Origin: Xanthostigma xanthostigma
Lineage: Eukaryota; Arthropoda; Insecta; Raphidioptera; Raphidiidae
Length of the DNA stretch: 64,000 bases
Reading direction: 5' to 3'
Assembly: GCA_963575645.1 (NCBI GenBank)
Contig: OY754465.1
Span: 58,737,901-58,801,900 of the forward strand
The position numbers and the translations under genes are program-made. The notes beneath the pieces were generated by a model. The model had not been told where the DNA came from, made no database searches, and was given only the letters and a program-made list of their open reading frames with translations. Shown here one piece after another: positions 47,905 to 57,802 of the stretch (positions within the stretch are counted from its first letter, which is position 1; every line of letters begins with the position of its first letter).

Positions 47905-49094
47905 TGCCTAATTAATAAAAAATAAAACACAATTTTAATGTTTGATTAAAAATCATAGGAACATGATTAGTTAATTATAAATCTCATAAATGAATATTTT
48001 TTAAAATTATATTGATAAAAAACAAAATGCATGTATGCTTGTTTGCAGAAAGCATTGTTAAAAAGATTGACTTAACAATGCGCTTAGATTGTGTTTTCAT
48101 ACAAGAGCGATCAGAGTAATGTCGTCAAATTTTGTGTTACGTATTGTACTCCACAAAAATAAACAATTAATTTACATAGAAAATGATCGCTTTTCAAACT
48201 AAATTATTTATCATTATGCATAGAAAAATGTTTCGAAGTGGAAGTTGCAGAAAAAATTATGTTAGTTCAAGAAAAATATAGTTTCAATCGACCAACTATT
48301 TTTTAGCAAGATTAGTTTACAATTGTAAAATTATAAACAAATATGTTTGGTCACAGTCTAAGGTCATTGTCACATCAGATTTTCTGACAAAGCATTATGC
48401 AATTCAGCAAGAATATAATAATAGTATTATATAATATTATTGCATTGTATAATACATAGAGTATGTCTTCAAATAAAATCGAATAAAAAATCAATAGATT
48501 AAATCTGTAAGTCCACTTAATACTTATTATAAGTATAGAATAAATAGAATAATAGTATAAAGAATCAACAATGTATTTACAATGATAGCAGAGGCGTCTT
48601 AATTTTTTTTATTTCAGAATAATTACGGATTTTTTTAAGTTAAGATCTTCGAAAAATAGCTGTTAATAAGCTTACATCGAAAGTGTTTCATTTGATTAAG
48701 GATTTGAAAAATATTCAAAAGAATTTTTAGTTTTGTTGAAAAAATTCCAGCCCATTGGGCGACGAGACCACATCAACTTAAAAAATATTTATGTTGCCAT
48801 TAGCTTTATAATTTTATTTTGTATTTCGTTGACGTGTCAAATAGATATATTTCTCAACTGGCCAAATAAATATCTATCTATTTACACTGGAAAATTTTTT
48901 AAATGCAACACGGATATTTTATTACTCAGTTGAAAATAGAATAAAAAACTCTTTCGGAATAGTTAAAAAATAATGAAAAAAAAATTGAAAAGAAGTTTGA
49001 CCCTGCAGGCCATCCCTGAAACTTCCCGGAATTTTCGAGTTCAAAGCGCCCAAAAATATTCAAAATATAGCAAAAAGTTTATTTTTTAGCTTTT
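47905..49094. other. AT-rich non-coding stretch
   Basis: Nothing recognised; a 66-codon frame at 48733-48933 has no motif. Confidence 0.55.
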
Positions 49095-49610
49095 CGAGCT
49101 CAAAAAAAAACACTTTCTAACGAATTTTTTGTTCACGATGAACCAAATGAACCGATTTTGATGCGGTTTGCAGGAAATCGACGCAGATTTTTGAGGAGAA
49201 GAGTTGATTATATTTTGAAATTAATCGGCTCAATAGTTTAGAAAATATTCCAAAAAACAAATTTGTAAAAATTTTTTAAAACTTGTATTTTTGAGATTTC
49301 TCAAAATCTATTAGGCCGAATCATTCCAAATTTTCAGGAAATCTAAGTTTAACAAAGTCACGTCAGATGCCGCAAACCGCGTTTCAATCGGACACTCCGT
49401 TCAAAAGTAATAAGAGGTTTACATACACACACACACACACACACGTACAGCCCTACGGACATCATCGCTAAAATAGTCAAAATAGCTTCCTAGGACCTCA
49501 AAACGTCGAGATCTGATGAAAACTTGATTTTCTAAAATCGGACTGAAAACAATAACTTCCCGATTTTTTGAAAAAAATCATTGATTTTTTTATAGCGGGA
49601 GGTTAAAAAA
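49095..49610 (-). repeat. dispersed repeat family F, copy 2
   Basis: Reverse complement of the 30298 copy: CTCCGTTCAAAAGTAATAAG, ACAGCCCTACGGACATCATC, CTAGGACCTCAAAACGTCGA. It includes a (CA)n run at 49421-49446. It extends to GCGGGAGGTTAAAAAA at about 49606, a likely true end that copy 1 lacks. Confidence 0.65.
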
Positions 49611-50039
49611 GTTGAATGTGACCTCTCTGATATTGTCGATAATTTCCTGCCATCTTATGGAGAATTCCATCCCATTTACGAATATATACACAAATAATCG
49701 AGATAGAAGCCCGGGAAGTCGTGTCTGGGACACTCTGTATAGCTACGATTTTTTAATCCATTTAGAAATGAAGTCGAGTTCTTTAAAAAAATCTGGCAAC
49801 GCTGAACGTACACGGTCACTGATCAAAAGCAAATCCTGTCCGTCACGCCACTGACTTCTAGCCGCTCGATCTATAAAAGTCGACGCAAGTGAATACTAAA
49901 CCATATTTCAGTGGTTTCAGATACTCTAATCTAAATTAAATCCCAGATGTATTTAATGGCTTTTGATGTTTACTCTTGCTCTGTAGTGAATTCTCCTGCA
50001 CCAATAAAAAACATACATTGTTACATTTTCTTTGTACCA

Positions 50040-51225
50040 ACCACCGATGATGTTGATATTGATAATAATGATTATAATACTGACGTTGATAACGCTATGA
50101 TAATTGTTTGATAGTCGTTGTGATAACGATGATGATGTTGAAAATGGTTTCGATAACGCGAATGATAAGGTGATTATATTGACAATATTATTCTAATGAT
50201 GATTATAATTAATGATGACTATGAAAATGATTTTGATTACAGTGTTGATGTTGATAACGCTATGATAATTATGTTTGATGGTCGTTGTCGTGATAACGAT
50301 GATGATGTTGAAAATGATTTTGATAACGCGCATGATGATGTGATTATGATGACAATATTATTCTAATGATGATTATAATTATGATGACTATGAAAATGAT
50401 TTTGATTATAGTGTTGATGTTGACAACGAAGACAATGAAGTGATGTGATGACAATTATTATGATGATATTGAAAATGATGAGATGATTGTGATTTTGTTA
50501 TGATGATACTAAAAATGATTTCGATTATAATACTGATGTTGATAACGCTATGATAATTGTTTGATCGTCGTTGTCGTGATAACGATGATGATGTTGAAAA
50601 TGATTCTGATAACGCGAATAATGAGGTGATTATGATGACAGTATTATTATAATGATGATTATAATTATGATGACTATGAAAATGATTTTGGTTATAGTGT
50701 TGATGTTGACAACGAAGACAATGAAATGATATGATGACAATTATTATGATGATATTGAAAATGATGAGATGATTGTGATTTTGTTATGATGATATTAAAA
50801 ATGATTTCGATTATAATACTGATGTTGATAACACTATGATAATTATGTTTGATAGTCGTTGTCATCATAACGGTGATGATGTTGAAAATGATTTTGATTA
50901 TGATGCTGATAAAGTAATTATGATGACAATATTATTATGATGATGATTATAATTATGATGACTATGAAAACGATTTTGATTATAGTATTGATGTTGATAA
51001 CGAATTATTATGATGATATTGAAACTGATTTTAATTATAATACTGACATTGATATCGCAGATGGAGACGATTGTAATGATAACAATCATGATGACATATT
51101 AAAAATGATTTCGATTATAATACCGATGTTGGTAACGCATATGGTAAGGTGATTTTGTTGATGATTACAATAATTATGATGATAATATTGAAAATTATTT
51201 TAATTATAATACCGATGTTATGATA
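50040..51225. repeat. degenerate GAT/AAT satellite with about 284-bp higher-order unit
   Basis: Almost 1.2 kb built of GATGAT, GATAAC, GATTATAAT and TGAAAAT words. Recognisable long words recur: ATGATTTCGATTATAATACT at about 50518 and again about 284 bp later, TGATAACGCTATGATAATT several times, and TTGACAACGAAGACAATG twice. This indicates segmental duplication of a larger block, with a partial unit of about 170 bp near 50070-50235. Frames on both strands (50898-51152) are Asp- or Ile-rich artefacts. Confidence 0.85.
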
Positions 51226-52305
51226 AAATCGCTTATTTTAACACTGACTTACTCATCAAAACTTATTTGAGATACTTCCCGTGCTTTGAGAACTTGAAAT
51301 TTGGCATATAAAGGGAAAAATCAGAAAACCTCAAATCTCCTATCATATACACCAAAACAAGGGAATGTATGTGAGTTTGTTTTGGGGAAAGTAGCAACTA
51401 TTACAAAAAAAATTGAAAAACATAAATGTGAAAAAATAAAGCAAGTTATTTTCTATCCGTTTGTTCGGCCACCAAAAGAACGAAAGTCTAAAACAGTATC
51501 TAGTTTCATTCCAATCCCAAACTCCAAAAATAAAATTTGGAACATAAATTCTGAAATGAATACTGAAATGAAACTTCATAAAACTTGAAAGCTGAAGAAA
51601 TCATACTGTATATTTATTTTCAGTATATTTATTTCAGAACTGGTAGAAAAAAGCCTGGTTCATGTATGTTTTCGGTAAGATATTTTTTCAGAATATAGCA
51701 ATCAATCAAATACAAATAGACATTTAAAAAACGCTGTACAAGAAAAACTTGATATACATTTTATTCAATGAAATTTAACTCTTAAAACTTTATTGCCTAT
51801 CTTTTTTATAACCCGTTACAAAATACATCAAACTCTATTATAGTAAAACACCAATTTAATTATTTTCAAAGTCGATTGACTAAATAAAAAACGGAAATAA
51901 AATGGGATAGTAAAAATCGGGTTCGAGATGGATGGCTACGAATACTACAATGAACATTCAAGAGACCCATTAAAGGAGCGTTCACACTTGACTCTTTCAT
52001 TAACATTATACTTTTCACGGGGTAAATTATTAATTAGAAAATGAAATATTATTAGTGTTTTCAAGAAAAATTAACATTATAATTTTACATCGGCAATAAC
52101 CAAACGCTGGTTATAAATACCCGGTTATTTTGTTTTGTAACAGAAAACTTCATTTTGCAAAATTTAAATATTTCCCGCGCTAGATTTGCATTTTATATTC
52201 AAAAATTCTAGGCACAAGTGACAAATAAATCTAGAAAAAATTATAAGTAAAAGAATTTTTTTGAAGATAAGCTTTTATTTAAATATACTAAAAAGGAAAA
52301 AAAAA
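51226..52305. other. non-coding stretch with one orphan frame
   Basis: The frame 51301-51588 (plus, 95 codons, Lys-rich, MAYKGKNQKTSNLL...) lacks any motif I know and its composition matches the surroundings. I do not call it a gene. Confidence 0.5.
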
Positions 52306-52414
52306 TTTAATTTAGGTTCATAATAATTATAAATGAATGGTTGGTGACTATTCAACTATCATAGAGTTTACGACCCATATACTTTTATAATAGTTATTAT
52401 GAACCTAAATTAAA
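52306..52414. mobile_element. small palindromic MITE, about 109 bp
   Basis: TTTAATTTAGGTTCATAATA on the left is mirrored by TATTATGAACCTAAATTAAA on the right, with further pairing of AATTATAAA. The central loop is about 45 bp. Non-coding. Confidence 0.7.
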
Positions 52415-52664
52415 AATAAGTTTGCGTTTTGAGTACATTTCAATAAATACATATTTGTCTTTATAGTTGCCTTAAATGTTGATTTTGTGAATTCTGCAGT
52501 CAAAAATTATGCCGTTGAAGACTCCATTTTAAACGTTAAAATTTTCTATAAGCCATACTTTAAGTGCGTTGGAAACTTTGCTGTACCTGAACATTTGTAG
52601 AAATATCTTGATATTTCATGAAATTATATATTTTATTAAAACAAGTCATTTAATTAAGTTTTTT

Positions 52665-52899
52665 GAAGTGAAAACTTCTTTAGCGGCGTTGTACACTTTT
52701 TGTTTTTAATGGATAAAAAATGTTAAACTCGCGTCAGGACACGTGACCTGATCGAAAATTCGTAAGACGAAAACTTTTGTACACTTTTTTTGTAATGGGT
52801 AAAAAATGTTAAACTCGCGTCAGGACACGTGACCTGATCGAAAATTCGTAAGACGTTAATATTCAAGTTTTCACTTCTGCGGGCACTCCCGGAGTGCAA
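52665..52899. repeat. dispersed repeat family E, copy 2, with internal 88-bp duplication
   Basis: Same ends as 29921 (GAAGTGAAAACTTCTTTAGC ... AAGTTTTCACTTC, GGCACTCCCGGAGTGC). The block from GTACACTTTTT to ATTCGTAAGACGAAAACTTTT is tandemly duplicated (starts 52691 and 52779). Confidence 0.75.
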
Positions 52900-53176
52900 T
52901 TTTTTTTTAATAAAATTAAACTTTCACCACATCACGTCACACGAATTACAAAATTCGGTTGACACAACTAAAAATGTAATGATTAATTGATTATTTAATT
53001 CTCAAAATGATTGCAGAGACACGTATTGTCATCAGGAATACATATGTGTCCCGTCTCTTCCACCATGTCCCGTCTGTCCCACCATATCCCGTCTCTTGAA
53101 CCAGACTTTTGAATGATACGGTTAAAAATTAATTGATTATTCAATTATAAAAACGATCGTTATTAAATATTTAGTC

Positions 53177-53602
53177 TTTAAGAGTATTCGTCCCTGCAAA
53201 CACCCCCTGCACCCTTCATCTCAAATCTTTTCCCCTCGCCTAAAAACGGTTCGCGCTCTCCCGACGCTATTTTTAAAGCTAGAGGGTTCTAGTAAACGCC
53301 AAATGAAAGACAAAAAATCAGACTACAGATCCTTCAGACGAATTTTTTGAAAAAAAATTCCTGAAAAAACTTACAACCTAAAAAAATAATAAGTTACGTA
53401 ATATTTCACACGTAGGCGAAACTGTTTTTCAAAAAATTCGCCTGAAGGATCTGTAGTCTGATTCTTTGTCTTTCATTTGGCGTTTACCAGAACCCTCTAG
53501 CTTTAAAAATAGCGTCGGGAGAGCGCGAACCGTTTTTAGGCGAGGGGAAAAGATTTGAGATGAAGAGTGCAGGGGGTGTTTGCAGGGACGAATACTCTTA
53601 AA
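53177..53602. repeat. very well matched long inverted repeat, arms about 180 bp
   Basis: The left arm TTTAAGAGTATTCGTCCCTG runs through CACCCCCTGCACCC, CCTCGCCTAAAAACGGTTCG, CCGACGCTATTTTTAAAGC and GCCAAATGAAAGACAAA to CTTCAGACGAATTTTTTGAA. The right arm (53425-53602) is the reverse complement with only a handful of differences. The loop is about 70 bp. Flanking TTTA/TAAA would allow a TA or TTA duplication. The arms are GC-richer than the surroundings and encode nothing evident. Confidence 0.9.
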
Positions 53603-53780
53603 TGAAAGTTAAATACACTTAGCTTCTGAAATCTGTCATAAAACTTATTTTATTATTCTACACTATTTTGGAACGACAATAACCACATTGATATATATTT
53701 ATTAATTTACTAATTACAAAGACGTGAATTCATGCGTCATATTTACAAATAAACACGCGTCAAGTAATTACATAAGCTAA

Positions 53781-54121
53781 CTAGCGGTCCCGTCCTGTTT
53801 CACCCGAGTGCAAAAGAACGAATGGGGGGAGGGACATGAGTACGCACGTTCATCTTAGTTTACCGAGATGAATGTTGTATCCAAATTTCATGATGTTACT
53901 GTTCAAAAGTTTTTATCGGACAGACAAGTGTTGAGTTACATTTTGCAACATTTTTCATTGATGCTCCACCCCTATTGATCATAGCGTGATATTATATAGC
54001 CTATAGCCTTCCTCGATAAATGGGCTAGCCAACAAAAAAAAATTTATCAATTCGAACCAGTAGTTCCTGAGATTAGCGCGTTCAAACAAACAAACTCTTC
54101 AGCTTTATATATTAGTATAGA
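53781..54121 (-). mobile_element. non-autonomous Helitron, 341 bp, both ends present
   Basis: Read on the minus strand it starts TCTATACTAATATATAAAGC directly after A and ends GGACGGGACCGCTAG directly before T. This is insertion between A and T with 5' TC and 3' CTAG, as rolling-circle Helitrons do. The subterminal 3' region has a GC-rich CACTCGGGTGAAACAGGACG, a degenerate form of the usual hairpin. The interior includes CGCGCTAATCTCAGGAACTA, a block I recall as common in insect Helitrons. Confidence 0.8.
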
Positions 54122-54521
54122 TAATAGTTACGGAAATGTGGACACATCTTTAAAAAAATATATAATATAGAGTAAAAGTGTTTAGGGTGTCAAAAAGGGC
54201 TGTAATGTGTACCTTATATATGTGTACCGAGAGAGGGAGGGAGATAGAATGAGAGTACAGCCTGTAGAACTTGCAAATAGGGGATGAGTTTCGGAATTCG
54301 TTTCGTTTTCGGTATGAACCGTTATCATGGCTGTACTGACGGACGGACAGACAAACAACCCGTTACATAACAGTTTTATTGTAAAGTTACAATGCTGACG
54401 GACAGTGGCGTCGGGTTTTTATGAAAATCGTGCGGGCGTAACATTTAAAAATTGTAGACACTACAAAATAATATAATAAAAGCAATGGCGCTGTCTATTC
54501 GAAACAAATTTTTAAGTCGGT

Positions 54522-54597
54522 TACCAAAATAATAATAATAATATAATAATAATAATACTCACTGGCTTCAGCCAAGTTGGGCAGGATTATTCCAACT
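54522..54597 (-). mobile_element. possible LINE 3' tail
   Basis: An (AAT)n run followed by ACTCACTGGCTTCAGCCAAGT on the plus strand reads, on the minus strand, as a LINE-like 3' end with an (ATT)n tail. A similar CCAACTTGGC word occurs at 28852. Low confidence. Confidence 0.3.
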
Positions 54598-54668
54598 TTA
54601 AAATTGTAAAATAAATGTATAACAAATATTTTGGAATTAAATAAATAATTAATATAACTAATTTAATA

Positions 54669-55012
54669 AAAATCAGAGGAATAGGATCAGGAAATCAGTC
54701 AAAACTTCATGCTTACTCGCGACGTTTCGGCTTTAATTAAGACTTCCTCAGGCGTTCATAAACTATCGTTTTAACATAGTCAACCATGTAAACCTTGTCG
54801 TGATTATATTTGTCAATTATTATTTATTCTAAAAACTTATATACACATTATTTCTTATACTGTATTTATTAATAGATCATGACAAGGTTTACATGGTTGA
54901 CTATGTTAAAACGATAGTTTATGAACGCCTGAGGAAGCCTTAATTAAAGCCGAAACGTCGCGAATAAGCATGAAGTTTTGACTGATTTCCTGATCCTATT
55001 CCTCTGATTTTT
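54669..55012. repeat. long inverted repeat carrying paired GAAACGTCG motifs
   Basis: Arms of about 136 bp (54669-54804 and 54876-55012) are near-identical inverted copies, with a 71-bp loop. Reading toward the outer edge each arm contains GCCTGAGGAAG, CTTAATTAAAGCC and GAAACGTCGCGA. The CUGANGA (CTGAGGA) and GAAAC boxes are 16 nt apart, as in a hammerhead with a short stem II, though CTT/AAG is a weak stem. This is the longest member of the motif family in the window. Confidence 0.75.
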
Positions 55013-55334
55013 AAATTAAATTATTTACATCATCAAGGATCTTAAATAGTATCACAAATAATATAACCTTTATTTATAAAATTCCAGAGAATGTAAATTG
55101 CCTCCTATAAAAAAATTATAAAATAATGTTTGTTCCAAATCTTCTTGGCTTCCGGGCTTGTAGACCATACAATTTTGATGATTTATAGTAAGAAAAACTA
55201 TTTTCATGAAGTTTGGTATACCTCTTTTCGTCGCTACATATTTTGTTCCATCGCGCCAAATTTTCTCTAAGAATAACTCCTCAGTGTAAGAAAGTGTAGT
55301 TACAATTTCGTAACGTCATTCTTTTAGTTTCTGG

Positions 55335-55878
55335 TTTAAAAAACCGGTCAAGTGTGAGTCGGATGGTTCCGTACAAACTTGTGTCCATCACGGGAATCGA
55401 GTTTCGAAGATTTTACTCGCTTTGCTGTTGGAAAACTGTTATCCCCATATATCGACAAACGTCGCGGTCAGTTTGCCAACTAAGCGTGTAATTGTAATAA
55501 GTTCAGATGGGCTACTGAACTGCATTGTATCTCGTGGCTATATCTGATAGTCTAATCATCGTACCGTGTTGTATGCGAGATTTCCCATATTGTGCCGTAT
55601 AAACGCACGGTAGCGGACGCTTGTTTTGTATTAGAACTGTTACTGCGTACGTGCGTAGCATGTTGTTGTGGTTTAAAAAATTTTTTTTTGTGATGTAACT
55701 ACAAATTTACGGTTTTCGGATTTTTTCCTTTACTTGTACTATAAGACATTGCTTCTTGCCTTTCATAATTCTAGGTTAACGGGAAGTACCCTATAGGTTT
55801 TGATTCCCAAGAGACGGGCAACAAAGTGATCCTGTAAGGGTTCCTTTTTTTCCTTTTGAAGTACGAAACCCTAAAAAC
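55335..55878 (+). repeat. widespread insect-type dispersed repeat
   Basis: The left end AACCGGTCAAGTGTGAGTCG and the right part TTCTAGGTTAACGGGAAGTA, GTGATCCTGTAAGGGTTCC and TACGAAACCCTAAAAA match a repeat I remember from many insect (notably lepidopteran) genomes. A stretch around 55400-55670 looks unrelated and may be an insertion or a divergent centre. Class uncertain. Confidence 0.5.
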
Positions 55879-56967
55879 GGATCAATATATATGGCACGCC
55901 ACTGGTAGATGGTCTGAGTGCGCATTTAACGTGAGCACATCAACCGTCAGATTGGTGATTCCGTTGGGTGAGTGTGACGTAGGCCAGTTAGCGCCCTATA
56001 CCCTAAATCCGTCAATATACTATACAATAAATACTATTAAACAAATCTCTACACTGACGATAAAAATTATTTTCAGCATTTATTTTAATCCGGGTGTTCG
56101 CTCTCGTTTCATGAATCTTTAGTCACAAGTCAATGAATTTTATTTTCATATTTGCTAAACTGTAATTTTATATATAAGAAAAAGTTGTAAAAGATGTACC
56201 CAACACATCTAAACTTTAATATACAGTTACAATTGGTACAATAAAAATATTTGCACTCTTGTGTGGTGCGTACTGTTTAGTGTCGTTCCTTTGAACGACT
56301 CGCTCTGAACGACTCTTTTTGGTGAGCGGAGCGCTCATGTGGACACATCACTATTTTGTTGCTTTGTTATTATATCATATCATGCTATGAATAATTAATT
56401 GAAGACCTTAATATTAATTAACCACAGTTTCGAACGCCCACGTCTATTTATGGTCAATAATAGATAAGTATTCTATTTTAACGCGCAGCCTATTATTTTT
56501 TTCATACGTCACCAATTTCTAATCAATATATCCAGTCGGCCAAGTGGATTGTCAAGGGTGAGGAGGATGGCCTATTTTTCTATCAATTTCGCAGCGACAT
56601 ATGCCATATAACTGTATATATTGTTTCACCTGACTATTGTCTATCCAATGGAATATGTCATCCACGTTATGCTAGTTTTATGTTACTAGTATAGCTGCGA
56701 GCTTCGGACGCCTCTAGATAGTTCCTTGTAAGATATACTGCCAGAATAGTAATAATAATAATATTTATTCTTTATTACTCATGCCGGAAAAGTGGTATCT
56801 TCACGCATGCTGTTACGGTTGAAAAGTAGCTATTTTCATTTGCGTGCGGAAACTTTATTTGTCGCACTGAAATTATCGTTTGGCGCACGCAAATTCAGAG
56901 AAAAAAACAAAATAATAACGGTGTTAATGTCAACGAAACAAACTGTCATTTGAAGCCGATTTGCGGT
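55879..56967. other. non-coding stretch
   Basis: A GAACGACTCGCTCTGAACG patch near 56293 recalls hAT-type ends, but no boundaries were found. The 88-codon frame at 55856-56122 starts inside the repeat to its left and is not recognised. Confidence 0.45.
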
Positions 56968-57085
56968 TAAAATTTTCGATTATGGACTTTTTTTCTTGAC
57001 AATTTTAGCAGTTTTAACTGAATTTTCAACTTTTTAATGATTTAATTTTAATTATTATTACTTCTAATTTCTTTTTTTAATTCGT
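56968..57085 (+). mobile_element. repeat R1 fragment
   Basis: Contains TTTTCGATTATGGACTTTT, TCTTGACAATTTTA and TGAATTTTCAACTTTTTAAT, matching the middle of R1 (59510-59600). Both R1 ends are missing. Confidence 0.65.
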
Positions 57086-57120
57086 AATAAAATTTTAATT
57101 TAATTTAATTCGTAATAAAA

Positions 57121-57174
57121 AATAGTATGTGCAACTCGTGCGGCATTGTCGTACTAGTTGCACAATATACTATT
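57121..57174. mobile_element. miniature TGTGCAAC hairpin
   Basis: AATAGTATGTGCAACTCGTG pairs with TAGTTGCACAATATACTATT. A 54-bp relative of the hairpin MITE at 31474-31597, reduced to its ends. Confidence 0.6.
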
Positions 57175-57304
57175 ATCTAATCGCCATACAAAAATGCAGA
57201 GAAGTCGTCATTACATGGAGAAATACATCATTTAAAAAATCATTTACATTACGATATTAACTGAATTTCTCGATTTATCGCAAGCAACTTCACGATTGAA
57301 AGAT

Positions 57305-57570
57305 AAATAAAAAACATTTTTAATGTAACACGTTTTTAAAACGTACTAAAAAGTATAAAATAATTTCTTTACAGACAGATTTTTAACTTGTAGGATTTGA
57401 AACGAAAAACGTGGGGCGCATTATTCGTTTTACCTCATAAGGAGATTTTTTTGTTGATAGTTACTCTCTACACTTCAAATCTTACAAGTTAAAAATCTGT
57501 TTTATTTATTTTATACTTTTCAGTTCGCTAAAACGCGGTACCTACATTAAAAATTTGTTTAATTTCTTTT
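57305..57570. repeat. imperfect long inverted repeat
   Basis: The inner arms CAGATTTTTAACTTGTAGGA and TCTTACAAGTTAAAAATCTG are nearly perfect. Outward, ACTAAAAAGTATAAAATAA / TTATTTTATACTTTTCAGT and ACATTTTTAATGTA / TACATTAAAAATTT extend the pairing to about 95 bp per arm. Confidence 0.7.
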
Positions 57571-57619
57571 TACTAAAATAAAAAAACCAAAAATACTTCG
57601 TAAAAAATAAAAATATTAT

Positions 57620-57692
57620 ATATCCCATGGGAGACCGAACCCGCGACTTTCGCGTTATTAGCACGACGCTCTAACCAACTGCGAATACTATA
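57620..57692 (-). tRNA. tRNA-Ile(AAU)-like pseudogene
   Basis: Minus strand: GCAGTTGGTTAGAGCG (D-loop and A box), then CGTGCTAATAACGCG with an intact-looking anticodon stem and loop CTAATAA (anticodon AAU, isoleucine), AAGTCGCGGGTTCGGTC (variable and T-loop, B box one base from GGTTCGAATC). The T-stem 3' side and the acceptor stem do not pair properly, and the 5' acceptor is unrecognisable. I therefore read it as a decayed tRNA copy or the head of a tRNA-derived SINE rather than a working gene. Confidence 0.6.
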
Positions 57693-57701
57693 AGCAAATA
57701 C

Positions 57702-57802
57702 TATAATACTGAAACGAAAATGTTTATTGGCTCTTTAAAAACTGGGAAATTTTGTAAATTGTAACTTTTGGCTCTTCCGTCTCAAAAGGTTGCCGACCCC
57801 TG
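57702..57802 (-). mobile_element. hAT-type terminus
   Basis: Minus strand begins CAGGGGTCGGCAACCTTTTG, then AGACGGAAGAGCC, a terminus style of hAT elements. No matching opposite end was found, so length is unknown. It directly adjoins the tRNA-like sequence. Confidence 0.5.

Noticed and set aside
51301-51588. 95-codon plus-strand frame as a gene
   Set aside because: Lys/Ile/Asn-rich as expected from the base composition, no motif, no splice or promoter context.
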